From Halocalculus aciditolerans (GTDB lineage Archaea > Halobacteriota > Halobacteria > Halobacteriales > Halobacteriaceae), in contig NZ_BMPG01000002.1 in the NCBI RefSeq assembly GCF_014647475.1, positions 434,001-498,000 on the forward strand: a stretch of DNA of 64,000 nt, in the 5' to 3' direction. A program made the position numbers and the translations under genes. A model generated the notes under the pieces. The model was not told the origin of the DNA. It made no database searches and was given only the letters and a program-made list of their open reading frames with translations. Shown one piece after another: positions 17,674-26,799 of this stretch (the first letter of the stretch is position 1; each line of letters starts with the position of its first letter).

Positions 17674-18840
17674 ATGACGAACGTTCGTGTTGCCGGCGTG
17701 GGGCTGACGCACTTCGGGAGTCACCCGGAGCGCACCAGCCGAGACCTGTTCGCGGAGGCGGGAGCCGTCGCACTGGAGGACGCGGGAGTGCCGCGAGAAG
17801 ACGTCGAGAGCGTCTTCTACGGGAACTTCATGGGTGAAGTCGCAGAGCACCAAGGACATACGGGCCCGCTCGCCGCGGAGGCGCTCGGCGTGCGCGCGCC
17901 GGCGACGCGCTACGAGTCGGCGTGTGCGTCTTCCGGCGTGGCGCTCCGACAGGCAGTGAAAGACGTGCGGAACGGCGAGGCGGACGTGCTCGTCGTCGGC
18001 GGCGCAGAGCGCATGAGTCACGTCGGCACGGACGAGACGACGGAGGGGCTCGCCATCGCCGCGGACGACCTCTACGAGGTCCGCGCGGGCCTCACCTTCC
18101 CCGGCGCGTACGGCCTGATGGCGCGCGCGTACTTCGAGGAGCACGGCGGGAGTCGGGAGGACCTCGCGCACATCGCGGTGAAGAACCACGCGAACGCCGT
18201 CGGGAACGAGCACGCGCAGTACCAGAAGGAAATCACGGTCGAGCAGGCGCTCGACTCGCCGACCGTCGCCTCCCCGCTCCACCTCTACGACGCCTGCCCC
18301 ATCACGGACGGCGCGAGCGCGGCCGTGCTCGTGAGCGACGACTACGCCGACGAACACGACCTCGACGCGCCCGTCGCCGTCACCGGGACGGGGCAGGGCG
18401 GGGACATGATGGCGCTCCAGGACCGCGCGTCGATGGCGGCGTCGCCCGCCGCGGACGACGCGGCCGCGGAAGCCTACGACGACGCCGGCATCGACGCCGA
18501 CGACGTCGACCTCGCCGAAGTCCACGACTGTTTTACTATTGCCGAAGTCCTCGCCGTCGAATCACTCGGGTTCGCCGAGCGCGGCGACGGCATCACCGCC
18601 GCCCGCGAGGGCGAGACGAGGAAGGACGGCCGAATCCCCGTGAACCTCTCCGGCGGGCTGAAGGCCAAGGGCCACCCGGTCGGCGCGACGGGCGTGAGCC
18701 AGCTCGCCGAAGTGACGAGCCTCCTCCGCGGCGACCACCACAACAGTGACGCCGTCTCCGGGGCGCGTGTCGGCGTCGCGCACAACGCCGGCGGCACGGT
18801 CGCGTCTGCCACCGTCCACGTGCTGGAGGTGCTCGACTGA
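17674..18840 (+). CDS. thiolase family protein (acetyl-CoA acetyltransferase-like)
   Basis: This 388-aa archaeal thiolase has the nucleophilic Cys at about C84 in 'YESACASSGVALRQA'. Other landmarks are 'GGAERMSHVG', 'HDCFTIAEVLAVESLGFAE', the 'GGLKAKGHPVGATG' loop with the catalytic His, and 'AHNAGG' near the C-terminus. Proteins of this type condense two acetyl-CoA (mevalonate route) or cleave 3-ketoacyl-CoA. The next gene overlaps its stop by one base and encodes the OB-fold zinc protein that forms the archaeal thiolase/HMG-CoA synthase complex. Confidence 0.9.
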   Translation: MTNVRVAGVGLTHFGSHPERTSRDLFAEAGAVALEDAGVPREDVESVFYGNFMGEVAEHQGHTGPLAAEALGVRAPATRYESACASSGVALRQAVKDVRNGEADVLVVGGAERMSHVGTDETTEGLAIAADDLYEVRAGLTFPGAYGLMARAYFEEHGGSREDLAHIAVKNHANAVGNEHAQYQKEITVEQALDSPTVASPLHLYDACPITDGASAAVLVSDDYADEHDLDAPVAVTGTGQGGDMMALQDRASMAASPAADDAAAEAYDDAGIDADDVDLAEVHDCFTIAEVLAVESLGFAERGDGITAAREGETRKDGRIPVNLSGGLKAKGHPVGATGVSQLAEVTSLLRGDHHNSDAVSGARVGVAHNAGGTVASATVHVLEVLD

Positions 18841-19259
18841 TGGCGCGGGACGCCGGCTACGACGACTTCCTCGACGCGCTCGCGGACGGCACAGGCTACT
18901 ACCTCGCCTGCGAGAACGACCACGGAAGCCTGCCGCCGCGCCGCGTCTGCCCGCGCTGCGGCGGCGACCTCCGCGAGGAACCCCTCCCGGAGACGGGCGA
19001 CGTCGCCTCGTACACGGAGGTTCACGTGGCGACGCCGTCGTTCGTCGACGACGCCCCCTACGTGACTGCGGTCGTCGACTTCGGTCCGGTGAACCTCACC
19101 GGCATCCTGCGTGGCGTCGACGCGGACGACGTCGAGACGGGCATGACTGTCACTGTCGGCGTCGACGGCGGCGCGAGCGCAGAAGGCGAAGCGGGCGGGG
19201 ACGGGGGAGAGACAGGAGACGCAGAGACGGAGCGGTCAGTCGTCTTCGAGCCGCGGTAG
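18840..19259 (+). CDS. DUF35 OB-fold protein with rubredoxin-like zinc ribbon (thiolase partner)
   Basis: This 139-aa protein has an N-terminal zinc ribbon including '[21 protein letters not shown]' (reduced: C..H and CPRC) followed by an OB fold '[16 protein letters not shown]' and '[20 protein letters not shown]'. In archaea such proteins bridge thiolase and HMG-CoA synthase and bind the CoA pantetheine arm. The TGA of the thiolase gene overlaps this ATG (TGATG). The last 24 bases overlap the convergent hydrolase gene. The C-terminal 30 residues are Gly/Glu-rich and likely disordered. Confidence 0.9.
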   Translation: MARDAGYDDFLDALADGTGYYLACENDHGSLPPRRVCPRCGGDLREEPLPETGDVASYTEVHVATPSFVDDAPYVTAVVDFGPVNLTGILRGVDADDVETGMTVTVGVDGGASAEGEAGGDGGETGDAETERSVVFEPR

Positions 19260-20195
19260 GTCGGCGGCGAGCGCTTCGAGGACGATTTCGGGGTGTTCTG
19301 CGTGCGGGCGGCGTCGGGATTCGTCGAGGACGACGAGTCGGGCGTCGGCGTCCTCTGCGAGCGTGCGGCCGGCGGCGAGCGGCGGCGTTCGCGCTTCGCG
19401 CCCCCAGACGAGGGTGACGGGACAGTCGACGGCCGCGAGTTCGCTCCCGAGGTCGACGACGGGGTCGAGGCGGCCGCCGAAGAGGGCGGCGGGCGCGTAC
19501 TGCGCGCCGGCCTGATGAGCGGTCCGCCACTGGTACTCGACGACGCCCGCGCCGACGTCCTGCGGGTGGTAGTAGTCGTCGCGCTGGTCGAGATACTCCA
19601 GTGCGGGCTTCGAGACGAGGGCGTTGAACAGTCCGTGGCCGACGACGGGCGTTCGGAGGACGGATTCGAGCCACGGCCGGTCGACGGCGGTGTCGGCGGT
19701 CGGGCAGACGAGACAGAGGCGGTCGACGGCCGCGCCGCCCGCGGCGTCGTCGCCGCCCCGTCCCGCGGCCATCGCGGCGTACGCGCCGGTGAGACCGGAC
19801 GCGAGGACGGTGGGGTTCTCGACGACGGCGTCGGCGAAGTCGCCGACGAACTGGACGTAGCGCTCCGCGTCGTAGGTGACGTCCGGGCGGTCGCTCCGGC
19901 CGAACCCGGGGAGGTCGGGAGCGACGACGTGGTAGCGCTCGCTCAACGCGTCGAAGACGCCGCGGAACTCGTGGGCGGACGCCGCAGGCGAGAGGCCGTG
20001 GAGGAGGAGGACGTCGGGGTCGTCAGCGTCGCCGGCTTCGGTGTACGCGACGTCGAACCCGCGCCAGCGGTGGACGCGCTGGCGGCCGTCGAGCGGCGGG
20101 CCGAGATGGCCGGCGCGGCGTTCGAGCAGTCGGTTCGCGACGCCCGTCGCGGCGAGTCCGCCCGCCGTCGCGGCGAGCGCGTTCCGGAGGTTCAT
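19236..20195 (-). CDS. alpha/beta-hydrolase fold protein with altered active site
   Basis: This 319-aa protein starts with a hydrophobic, Ala-rich segment, then shows the alpha/beta-hydrolase oxyanion region '[16 protein letters not shown]' and '[15 protein letters not shown]'. At the nucleophile elbow it reads '[11 protein letters not shown]', with Gly134 where the Ser is expected. The acid turn reads 'WGREARTPP', with Ala in place of the usual Asp. The His region 'PHAEHPE' is intact. It may be a non-catalytic or altered-chemistry homologue. It converges on the DUF35 gene with a 24-bp overlap. Confidence 0.82.
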   Translation of the reverse strand: MNLRNALAATAGGLAATGVANRLLERRAGHLGPPLDGRQRVHRWRGFDVAYTEAGDADDPDVLLLHGLSPAASAHEFRGVFDALSERYHVVAPDLPGFGRSDRPDVTYDAERYVQFVGDFADAVVENPTVLASGLTGAYAAMAAGRGGDDAAGGAAVDRLCLVCPTADTAVDRPWLESVLRTPVVGHGLFNALVSKPALEYLDQRDDYYHPQDVGAGVVEYQWRTAHQAGAQYAPAALFGGRLDPVVDLGSELAAVDCPVTLVWGREARTPPLAAGRTLAEDADARLVVLDESRRRPHAEHPEIVLEALAADLPRLEDD

Positions 20196-20220
20196 GTCGA
20201 AATCGACGACGGGCGAACGG

Positions 20221-21213
20221 TTAGTCGTTGTGACGGCCGTCGGACTCGTCGGTGACGGCTTCGAAGGGGTCGAGGAGGTCGTCGACGACCGAGTACGGGT
20301 CGGTCTCGCGCGCGACGACGGAATCCACGAACTCCTCGATGCCGCCCTTGCGTTCGAGTTCGCGCTCGGCGAGCCGGGAGAGGTCGTTCCGGAGGAGGCG
20401 GCGGATCTCCTCGGCCGTCCGCCGGCGCTCGCGCGCCTCGCGCTCGCCAGTCTCGTCGAGCCACGCCGCGTGGTCGTCGAACGTCTCCACGAGCCCCGCG
20501 ACGCCCTCGTCGGTCTTCGCCACCGTCTCGACGATTTCGGGCTCCCAGTCGTCGGGGCCCTCCGACTCGCGCATCTCCAGCATCCCGCGGAGCTCCTGCA
20601 CCGTCTTATCGCTCCCGGCGAGGTCGGCTTTGTTCACGACGAAGACGTCGCCGATTTCGAGGATGCCGGCTTTGAGCATCTGGACGTCGTCGCCGCTGCT
20701 GGGCGGGACGAGGACGGCGACGGTGTCGGCGGTGCGGACGATGTCGATCTCGTTCTGGCCCGCGCCGACGGTCTCGATGATGACTTTGTCCTTGCCGAAG
20801 GCGTCGAGCGCGCGGACGGCGTCGCCGGTGGCGGTGGAGAGCCCGCCGAGGCTGCCGCGCGCGCTCATCGATCGGAAGAAGACGTCCATGTCGCCGACGT
20901 TCGACGCCATGCGGATGCGGTCGCCGAGCACCGCGCCGCCGGAGAAGGGACTCGAGGGGTCGACGGCGATGACGCCGACCGTCTCGCCGCGGTCGCGGTA
21001 GCGCTTTGCGAGTTTGTCCACGAGCGTGGATTTCCCAGCGCCCGGGCTGCCGGTGATGCCGATGACGTCGGCGGTCCCGGTGTGCGCGTAGAGCGCGGAG
21101 ACGAGGTCGCGGTAGCCCTCGCTTCGGTTCTCGATTTTCGTGATGACGCGCGCGAGCGCTCTGTGCTTCCCGGCGAGCAGGTCGTCGATGAGTTCGGGGT
21201 CCGCGTCAGCCAT
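20221..21213 (-). CDS. meaB: methylmalonyl-CoA mutase-associated GTPase MeaB
   Basis: This 330-aa G3E/SIMIBI GTPase has a P-loop '[18 protein letters not shown]', a switch region '[19 protein letters not shown]', '[14 protein letters not shown]' and the base-recognition motif '[11 protein letters not shown]' (NKAD). MeaB protects methylmalonyl-CoA mutase and gates loading of adenosylcobalamin. The next gene in the same direction encodes the B12-binding mutase subunit and abuts it without gap. Together with the carboxylase at 2812 this points to a propionyl-CoA/methylmalonyl-CoA pathway. Confidence 0.93.
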   Translation of the reverse strand: MADADPELIDDLLAGKHRALARVITKIENRSEGYRDLVSALYAHTGTADVIGITGSPGAGKSTLVDKLAKRYRDRGETVGVIAVDPSSPFSGGAVLGDRIRMASNVGDMDVFFRSMSARGSLGGLSTATGDAVRALDAFGKDKVIIETVGAGQNEIDIVRTADTVAVLVPPSSGDDVQMLKAGILEIGDVFVVNKADLAGSDKTVQELRGMLEMRESEGPDDWEPEIVETVAKTDEGVAGLVETFDDHAAWLDETGEREARERRRTAEEIRRLLRNDLSRLAERELERKGGIEEFVDSVVARETDPYSVVDDLLDPFEAVTDESDGRHND

Positions 21214-21624
21214 CTAGCGTGGTTTCACGTTGTTGCGGACGAACTCGATAGTCTCTTCCATCGGCGTGCCCGGCCCGAAGATGCCGTCGACGCCGGCGTC
21301 TTCGAGGCGCTCGCGGTCCTCTTCGGGGATGATGCCGCCGACGAGGACGAGCGTGTCGTGGAGCGCGCCGTACTCCTCGAGGCCCGCCATGACTTTCGGG
21401 ACGAGCGTGTTGTGCGCGCCGGAGAGGATGGAGATGCCGACGACGTCGACGTCCTCTTGCACCGCCGCCTGGACGATTTCGTCCGGGGATTTGTGGAGGC
21501 CGGAGTAGATGACTTCGAAGCCCGCGTCGCGGAACGCACGGGAGATGACGTGTGCGCCGCGGTCGTGGCCGTCGAGGCCGACCTTCGCGACGAGACAGCG
21601 GATCTTCCGGTCGGAGTCGCTCAT
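21214..21624 (-). CDS. methylmalonyl-CoA mutase, cobalamin-binding (C-terminal) subunit
   Basis: This 136-aa stand-alone B12-binding domain has the motif 'KVGLDGHDRGA' (DxHxxG), then 'YSGLHKSPDEIVQAA', 'VGISILSGAHNTLVPKV' and 'LVLVGGIIPEEDRERL', the standard cobalamin-binding fold. It would assemble with the large catalytic subunit (not in the window) to isomerise methylmalonyl-CoA to succinyl-CoA. I start at ATG 21624 ('MSDSDRKIRC'), because the leader from 21654 is not conserved. It is the upstream gene of a meaB operon. Confidence 0.93.
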   Translation of the reverse strand: MSDSDRKIRCLVAKVGLDGHDRGAHVISRAFRDAGFEVIYSGLHKSPDEIVQAAVQEDVDVVGISILSGAHNTLVPKVMAGLEEYGALHDTLVLVGGIIPEEDRERLEDAGVDGIFGPGTPMEETIEFVRNNVKPR

Positions 21625-21712
21625 AGCTAAGAAGAGACCGACGCCGGCTTTCACTCTAACGGAAGATAATTACAGTGGACTTGAGCTACTACAACGAGGT
21701 TTGAACGAACGT

Positions 21713-22153
21713 CTACTGTTCGCCGGGTTCCTCGTCCAGATGCACAGTGAGCACGGGAACGCGTGCGCTCCGGACGACGCGCTCCGTCGTACTCCCGAGG
21801 AGGAGGCGGCTAACGCCACCCCTCCCGTGCGTCCCCATCACGACCAGGTCGATCTCGTGGTCGTCGACGTAGTCGAGAATCTCGACGTGCGGCGTACCGA
21901 GGAGGAGTTCCGTCTCGACGTAGAGCCCCTTCCCGACCGCGCGGTCACGGACGTCTTCGAGGATGCGCTCGCCGGCGTCCGTGAGTTCGTCCTCGACGCG
22001 GCCGGCGTTCGCCGACACCGGGATGGCGTCCGGGTCGACGACGTGCACCACGTGTAGTTCCGCGTCGTTCTGCTTCGCGATGTGCATCGCGTGCTCGACG
22101 GCCTGGTCGGCGACCGCGCTCCCGTCGGTCGGTACGAGGACAGAGTCGTACAT
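21713..22153 (-). CDS. universal stress protein (UspA family)
   Basis: This 146-aa protein has the ATP-binding UspA signature 'MGTHGRGGVSRLLLGSTTE' (G-2x-G-9x-G(S/T)). It starts 'VLVPTDGSAVADQAVEHA' and ends 'RSARVPVLTVHLDEE'. Haloarchaea carry many such proteins; most bind ATP and are induced by stress, but specific roles are unclear. A CATAAGTC box about 27 nt upstream suggests a leaderless transcript. It is monocistronic, between the mutase operon and coaBC. Confidence 0.92.
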   Translation of the reverse strand: MYDSVLVPTDGSAVADQAVEHAMHIAKQNDAELHVVHVVDPDAIPVSANAGRVEDELTDAGERILEDVRDRAVGKGLYVETELLLGTPHVEILDYVDDHEIDLVVMGTHGRGGVSRLLLGSTTERVVRSARVPVLTVHLDEEPGEQ

Positions 22154-22201
22154 ACTCGACGAGTCACCCGGCCGACTTATGGAGCTATCGGCGCGTCCGC
22201 C

Positions 22202-23362
22202 TCAGGTGTCGTCGAGCGTCTCGACGAGCTCGTCCGCGACGCGGAATCCGAGGCCGTCTTTGCTCCCCGCGAACTCGTCGGCGCTTCGGGCTTTCACGAC
22301 GAGCGCGCGCGTCTCGACCGATCCCATGACGCTCGCGTCGTTCGCGACGACGAAGGCGAGGTCGACGCGGTTTCTGAGGTCCCGCGCCTGCTGAATCATC
22401 TCGTCGTCGTCCCCCGACGTCTCGGCCTTGAAGCCGACCATCGCTAGGTCCGGGTGCGCCTCGCGCACGGTGTCGAGGAGTTTCGGCGTCGGTTCGAGGT
22501 CGAGCGTCACCGGCTCCCCGGAGCGGATTTTCTCCGTCGCCGCGTCGACGGTGAAGTCACTGATGGCGGCGGCCGACACGAGCGCGTCCGCGCCCTCGAC
22601 GGCGTCCTCGACCGCGGCGAGCATCTCCGCGCCCGTCTCGACCTGCTCGACGGTCGCGTACGGCACGTCGCCGTCGTCGTGAACGAGTGTGACGGCCGCG
22701 CCGCGCACGTAGCACGCGCGAGCGACCGCACGCCCCGTCTTTCCGGACGCCCGGTTAGTCAGGACGCGCACCGGGTCCACCGGCTCGCTCGTCGCGCCGG
22801 ACGTGACGACGATCTCTTCGCCCGCCAGCGGCCGGTCGCCGACGGCGCGCGCGACGTCGAGACAGATGGCGTCCTCCGTCGCAATCTTCGCCTTCCCTTC
22901 TTCGACTCGGGGGTCGACGAAGTCGACGCCCCACTCCTCGACGCGCGCGATGCTGTCGAGGACGCCGGGGTGGTCGTACATCGGCTCGTGCATCGCGGGG
23001 GCGACGACGACCGGTATGTCCGTGCCGAGCGCCGTCGTCGCGCAGGTCGTCGGCGGCGTGTCGTCGATCGCTCCTGCCACCTTCCCGACCGTGTTCGCCG
23101 TCGCGGGCGCGAGCAGGAGCACGTCCCCCCAGCCCTCGCGGCCGCAGAGCTCGACGTGCTCGACGCGCCCCGTAATCTCCGTGACGACGGGGTTGTCGGT
23201 CGCGAACTGCACGGCCCACGGGTCGACGATATCCTGCGCGGCCGGCGACATGACGGCGCGCACGTCCGCGCCGCGGCGGCGGAGTTCGTGCGCGAGCTCC
23301 ACGACCTTCACGGCCGCGATGCTCCCCGACACGCCGAGCACGACGTTCACTCCTTCGAGCAT
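22202..23362 (-). CDS. coaBC: bifunctional phosphopantothenoylcysteine decarboxylase/phosphopantothenate-cysteine ligase
   Basis: This 386-aa protein has an N-terminal flavoprotein decarboxylase half: 'VVLGVSGSIAAVKVVELAHELRR', 'LLLAPATANTVGKVAGAIDD' and 'PVVVAPAMHEPMYDHP'. The C-terminal ligase half has 'VVTSGATSEPVDPVRVLTNRASGK', 'VSAAAISDFTV' and 'MVGFKAETSGDDD'. It makes 4'-phosphopantetheine, two steps before CoA, using CTP or ATP. The length and two-domain order are normal. It is monocistronic. Confidence 0.93.
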   Translation of the reverse strand: MLEGVNVVLGVSGSIAAVKVVELAHELRRRGADVRAVMSPAAQDIVDPWAVQFATDNPVVTEITGRVEHVELCGREGWGDVLLLAPATANTVGKVAGAIDDTPPTTCATTALGTDIPVVVAPAMHEPMYDHPGVLDSIARVEEWGVDFVDPRVEEGKAKIATEDAICLDVARAVGDRPLAGEEIVVTSGATSEPVDPVRVLTNRASGKTGRAVARACYVRGAAVTLVHDDGDVPYATVEQVETGAEMLAAVEDAVEGADALVSAAAISDFTVDAATEKIRSGEPVTLDLEPTPKLLDTVREAHPDLAMVGFKAETSGDDDEMIQQARDLRNRVDLAFVVANDASVMGSVETRALVVKARSADEFAGSKDGLGFRVADELVETLDDT

Positions 23363-23600
23363 TCACTCGCGAGTGCGGGGGGCGACGGCTTAAATTGCGG
23401 CGATGAAGCGTCAGCTTTCGATAGGTGCGAACGGGCGGCCGCCGGCGGGGTCGAATCAGTCGGTCGACGCGCGGCCGCACAACCGCGAACCGTCGACCGG
23501 TGAACGCTACGTCACACGCCGCACTCGCCGCGTCATCTCGTAAAAAGGCTCGCGAGCGGTGGGCGTCGGTCGGTGGGGTACGCGGTCAGTCGATTCGTCG
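23363..23600. other. 238-bp gap, nothing recognisable
   Basis: Between coaBC and the oxidoreductase gene (both minus) I see no gene, RNA or repeat. It should hold the coaBC promoter and the oxidoreductase transcript end. Confidence 0.5.
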
Positions 23601-24341
23601 TCAGTCGTCGTCTTCGACGCTCGGGTGTTGCGTCGGCTCCTCCGGGTGTGGCTCCGCGAAGTACTCGCGCATGACCTCGCGGGATTCCGCTTCGCGCTCG
23701 CGGCGTTCCCCCTCGTCGATCTCCTCACAGCCCGGCGGGACGTCGCGCCCGCGGCCGGTGAAGTAGCCCTCGGGGGCGACCCAGTCGTGGTAGAAGGGGA
23801 CATCGGCGTCTTCGAGTATCGTGACGCCGACTTCGCCGCCGTGGCCGAGCGCGACGACGGCCTGATGGGGTTTCCCGGCGAGGCGGCCGGCGACGTAGAG
23901 CCCCGGGACGCCGGTGCGTCCGCGGTCGTCGACGTCGACGTGGACTTTCGAGCCGTGTTGGAGGCGGTCGATGTCGAGTCCGTCGAGGTAGTCGGGGTTC
24001 GACTTCGTCGCGGCGACGACGACATCGGCCTCGTAGGCGTCGCCGCCGGCGGTTTCGAGCGTGAAGACGCCTGATTCGTCGTCGCGCGCCACGGCCGTGA
24101 CCTCGGCTTCCTCGCGGACTGCGCCGGCGCGCTCGACCTGGTCTTCGAGCATGTCGAGGAAGAGCCGGGAGTTCACGCCCGCGGGGAAGCCGGGGACGTT
24201 CTCCAGGTGGGCGTTCCGCCGGAGGATGGGTTCCGGGGCGTTCAGCACGGTGGTTTCGACGTCGTGTCGCGCGGTGTAGGTCGCGGCCGTGAGGCCGGCG
24301 GGGCCGCCGCCGACCACGACGACGCGCGGAGTCTCGGGCAT
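23601..24341 (-). CDS. NAD(P)/FAD-dependent oxidoreductase, thioredoxin-reductase-like
   Basis: This 246-aa flavoprotein starts directly with a dinucleotide motif 'RVVVVGGGPAGLTAATYTARH'. Further along are 'AHLENVPGFPAGVNSRLF' and the second FAD motif 'GLYVAGRLAGKPHQAVVALGHGG'. It lacks the CxxC redox centre and most of the NADPH domain of true thioredoxin reductase, so it is a shortened family member of unknown substrate. The C-terminus has a highly charged 'EGERREREAESREV' helix. I start at ATG 24341 instead of the longer frame from 24656, which overlaps the promoter of the divergent SRPBCC gene. Confidence 0.85.
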   Translation of the reverse strand: MPETPRVVVVGGGPAGLTAATYTARHDVETTVLNAPEPILRRNAHLENVPGFPAGVNSRLFLDMLEDQVERAGAVREEAEVTAVARDDESGVFTLETAGGDAYEADVVVAATKSNPDYLDGLDIDRLQHGSKVHVDVDDRGRTGVPGLYVAGRLAGKPHQAVVALGHGGEVGVTILEDADVPFYHDWVAPEGYFTGRGRDVPPGCEEIDEGERREREAESREVMREYFAEPHPEEPTQHPSVEDDD

Positions 24342-24406
24342 ACTCGACGGTAGCAGGGAGGCGAGTAAAAGGCCGCCGGTCGGCGCAGTCGACGGGCGAG
24401 CCGACA

Positions 24407-24414
24407 GTATAAGG
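24407..24414 (+). promoter_or_regulatory. TATA box of the SRPBCC gene
   Basis: GTATAAGG, centred about 27 nt upstream of the GTG at 24438, predicts a leaderless transcript and supports that GTG as the start. Confidence 0.6.
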
Positions 24415-24437
24415 GTCGTCGCCGCGGACTCTCGGGT

Positions 24438-24977
24438 GTGCAGACAGTCGAGGTCACGACGGTAATTTTCGCGCCGCCCGCCCGAGTGTACGAGTTCCTC
24501 CTCGACTTTCCCGGCTACGCGGGCTACTCGGAGCACCTCCGGTCGGTCGAGGAGCGCGGCGACGGCGGCCCCGGCACCGAGTACGCCCTCACGTTCGCGT
24601 GGTGGAAGCTCGACTACACCGCCCACACCGAAGTCACCGAGGTCGAGCCGCCACACCGCATCGCGTGGAGAGTCACCGAGGACCTGAACGCCCGCGGGGG
24701 GTGGCAGCTCGCGGGCGCGAGCGACGAAGCCCCCGAGGGCGTCGACGCCGCGACCCGCGTCACGCTCCGCGTCGAGTACCGCCCGAAATCCTTCGAGAGC
24801 GCCAGCGTCTCGCTCCCGCCGCTCGTCTCGCCGAGCTGGGTGCTCGGCAAACTCACGGGCCTCCTCGTCGACGAAGGCCGACAGGTCGTCGAGAACGTCA
24901 CCGCCGACTTAGAGGGCGACCGCCGACACGTCCCCATCGAGGTCCGCGTCGACGGCGACGTCGTCTACGACGAGTGA
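24438..24977 (+). CDS. SRPBCC (START/polyketide cyclase-like) family protein
   Basis: This 179-aa protein has 'VEVTTVIFAPPARVYEFLLDFPGY', 'YTAHTEVTEVEPPHRIAWRV' and a C-terminal amphipathic helix, the helix-grip fold of SRPBCC proteins that bind hydrophobic ligands. Start is GTG 24438, with a TATA box at the leaderless distance. The ligand is unknown; lipid or isoprenoid binding is a guess from the fold. Confidence 0.85.
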   Translation: MQTVEVTTVIFAPPARVYEFLLDFPGYAGYSEHLRSVEERGDGGPGTEYALTFAWWKLDYTAHTEVTEVEPPHRIAWRVTEDLNARGGWQLAGASDEAPEGVDAATRVTLRVEYRPKSFESASVSLPPLVSPSWVLGKLTGLLVDEGRQVVENVTADLEGDRRHVPIEVRVDGDVVYDE

Positions 24978-25028
24978 GTGACCGACCTGATAGTCAGAGA
25001 CTCGTTCCGTCGGTCCGACCGCTCATCG

Positions 25029-25445
25029 ATGTTGAGGGAATTCTATGTGTTGCTGGGTTGTACTCTTCGAGTATTGCGGAATCAGACCATTGACGAGAGG
25101 GCGCGAGAGTCCAGCCCCAATACGTTGCACGCTCCCAGAATCGGTGAGACACTACTCGCTGTCGTCCTTCTCGTGATACTCACAGCGTTCTTCAATCAGG
25201 CGTGGGATTCGATACTCTTGGTTCTCCTCGGGATGGTAGCGATGACGGCCTCCCGAATCAATCGCCTCCGTACTTACTGGCGGTCGGTCCCCAAGCTAAT
25301 CGGAGTTGCTTCTCTGCTCGCGATCATGTACTACCTCGCAAGTCGATTTCCGCACCAGACACTGAATCTACTTCTGGGTATCTTGTCCGCGACCGTGCTT
25401 CTCGCTCTGAGCCAACTCGTCCTCCCGAGTCGAGTTATCCACTGA
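25029..25445 (+). CDS. orphan membrane protein, AT-richer than neighbours
   Basis: Starting at ATG 25029 this would be a 138-aa protein; an alternative start at GTG 24978 adds 17 residues. It has an Arg-rich N-terminal region and four hydrophobic segments ('IGETLLAVVLLVILTAFF', 'SILLVLLGMVAMTASRI', 'LIGVASLLAIMYYLAS' and 'LLLGILSATVLLALSQL'). I do not recognise the family. Base composition and codon use are visibly less GC-rich than in flanking genes, suggesting lateral acquisition. It directly follows the SRPBCC gene. Confidence 0.6.
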   Translation: MLREFYVLLGCTLRVLRNQTIDERARESSPNTLHAPRIGETLLAVVLLVILTAFFNQAWDSILLVLLGMVAMTASRINRLRTYWRSVPKLIGVASLLAIMYYLASRFPHQTLNLLLGILSATVLLALSQLVLPSRVIH

Positions 25446-25638
25446 TCCACCTCACTGGTCGTTTCGGCGATGATACCCTGGTTTCGAAGCGATTCGGAGG
25501 GGAGCCGATTCAAGCCGCCGGAGCGCCTTCGGCGACACCGAGTCAACCGGAAGAAGATACGCGAACGGCGGCGTTCGCGACGGGGTCGAATCTGAAGTCT
25601 CTCGCTCGACCGGTACGATCGCGAGCGGGAGAGGTGAA

Positions 25639-25665
25639 AGCCGCGACCGACTGGCGGTCGCGGCT
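25639..25665 (-). terminator. hairpin terminator of the M42 peptidase gene
   Basis: A perfect 11-bp stem, AGCCGCGACCG (25639-25649) and CGGTCGCGGCT (25655-25665) with a 5-nt loop, lies 12 nt beyond the stop codon of the minus-strand peptidase gene and is followed on that strand by TTTC. It is probably a transcript-end structure; archaeal terminators often need only a T-run, so this is moderate. Confidence 0.5.
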
Positions 25666-25676
25666 AGCGGCGGGCG

Positions 25677-26729
25677 TTATAAGGTGTAGTCGTGCTCGCC
25701 GGTTTCGGTGTCGAGAACGGCGGTGAGGAGGTCGATGGCGGCGTCGACGTCGTCGGTGTTCGCGGCTTCAGTGACGGTGTGCATGTAGCGGAGGGGGATG
25801 CTGATTGCGCCGACGGGTTTCGCGCCGTGGGTGTTCTGGAAGCCGGCGGTGTCGGTGCCGCCGGCGGGGAGGACCTCCATCTGGTAGGGGATGTCTTCGG
25901 TTTCGGCGACGGAGCGCATGCGGCGGTGGACTTTCGGGTTGGTGATGACGCTGCCGTCTTTGAGTTTGATCGCCGCGCCGTCGCCGAGGTCGGTGACGGC
26001 TTTCGCGTCGCTGCCGATCTGGGGGATGTCGTTGGCGACGGTGACGTCGAGGGCGACGGCGAGGTCGGGGTCGAGGTCGACGCCGAGCGCTTTCGCGCCG
26101 CGGAGGCCGACTTCCTCCTGCACTGTTGCCGCGAAGTGGATGGTGACGTCCGGGTCGACGCGCTTCGCCGCTTCGAGCATCGTGAAGAGGCAGATGCGGT
26201 CGTCCATCGACTTGCCCGTTACTAGGTCGCCGACGCGCTCGGTCTCCTGGGACATCGTGACGATGTCGCCGACCGCGACTCTCTCCTGGACGGTCTCGCC
26301 GGAGAGCCCGAGGTCGACGTAGACGTCCTCGACTTCGTCCTTCTTCTCCCGGTCTTCTTCCTTCTGCGTGTGCGGCGGCGGGGAGCCGATGACGCCGGGG
26401 AGGTCGCCCTCGCTGGCGTGGACGGTGACGCGCTGCGCGCGGAGGACGCGAGGGTCCCAGCCGCCGAGCGCGTCCACCTGCACGAAGCCGTCATCAGTAA
26501 CGTGTTTCACCATGAAGCCGATCTCGTCCATGTGGGCGGCGACGGCGACCTCGTAGTCGGGGTTCTCGGAGCCCTCGATTGTGCCGACGACGTTCCCCAT
26601 CGCGTCCGTGCGGACGTCGTCGGCGACGCCGTCGAACTCGCGGCGAACGATGTCGCGGATTCGGTCCTCGTAGCCGGGCGCGCCCTGTGCTTCCGTGAGT
26701 TCCTTCAGGAGGTCGTAGTCAAAACTCAT
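25677..26729 (-). CDS. M42 family aminopeptidase (TET/FrvX-like)
   Basis: This 350-aa peptidase has metal-ligand and catalytic motifs in order: 'AVAAHMDEIGFMV' (His ligand), 'KSMDDRICLFTML' (bridging Asp), 'AATVQEEVGLRGA' (Glu base and ligand) and 'AVALDVTVA'. The C-terminal 'GTDTAGFQNTHGAKPVGAISI' carries the last His. It is the tetrahedral dodecameric aminopeptidase family, acting on peptides released by the proteasome. Two charged insert segments ('QKEEDREKKDEVEDV') are a haloarchaeal elaboration. It is monocistronic. Confidence 0.92.
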   Translation of the reverse strand: MSFDYDLLKELTEAQGAPGYEDRIRDIVRREFDGVADDVRTDAMGNVVGTIEGSENPDYEVAVAAHMDEIGFMVKHVTDDGFVQVDALGGWDPRVLRAQRVTVHASEGDLPGVIGSPPPHTQKEEDREKKDEVEDVYVDLGLSGETVQERVAVGDIVTMSQETERVGDLVTGKSMDDRICLFTMLEAAKRVDPDVTIHFAATVQEEVGLRGAKALGVDLDPDLAVALDVTVANDIPQIGSDAKAVTDLGDGAAIKLKDGSVITNPKVHRRMRSVAETEDIPYQMEVLPAGGTDTAGFQNTHGAKPVGAISIPLRYMHTVTEAANTDDVDAAIDLLTAVLDTETGEHDYTL

Positions 26730-26799
26730 CGTACGTCGACTGAGTGCGGCGGTTACTTAACGGTTCGAACTCCGCACGCGGGTTGCCGGTAGGTCGCGG

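Noticed and set aside
24342-24656. Extension of the oxidoreductase reading frame beyond 24341
   Set aside because: It would cover the SRPBCC promoter and coding start; the FAD motif begins directly after the ATG at 24341.
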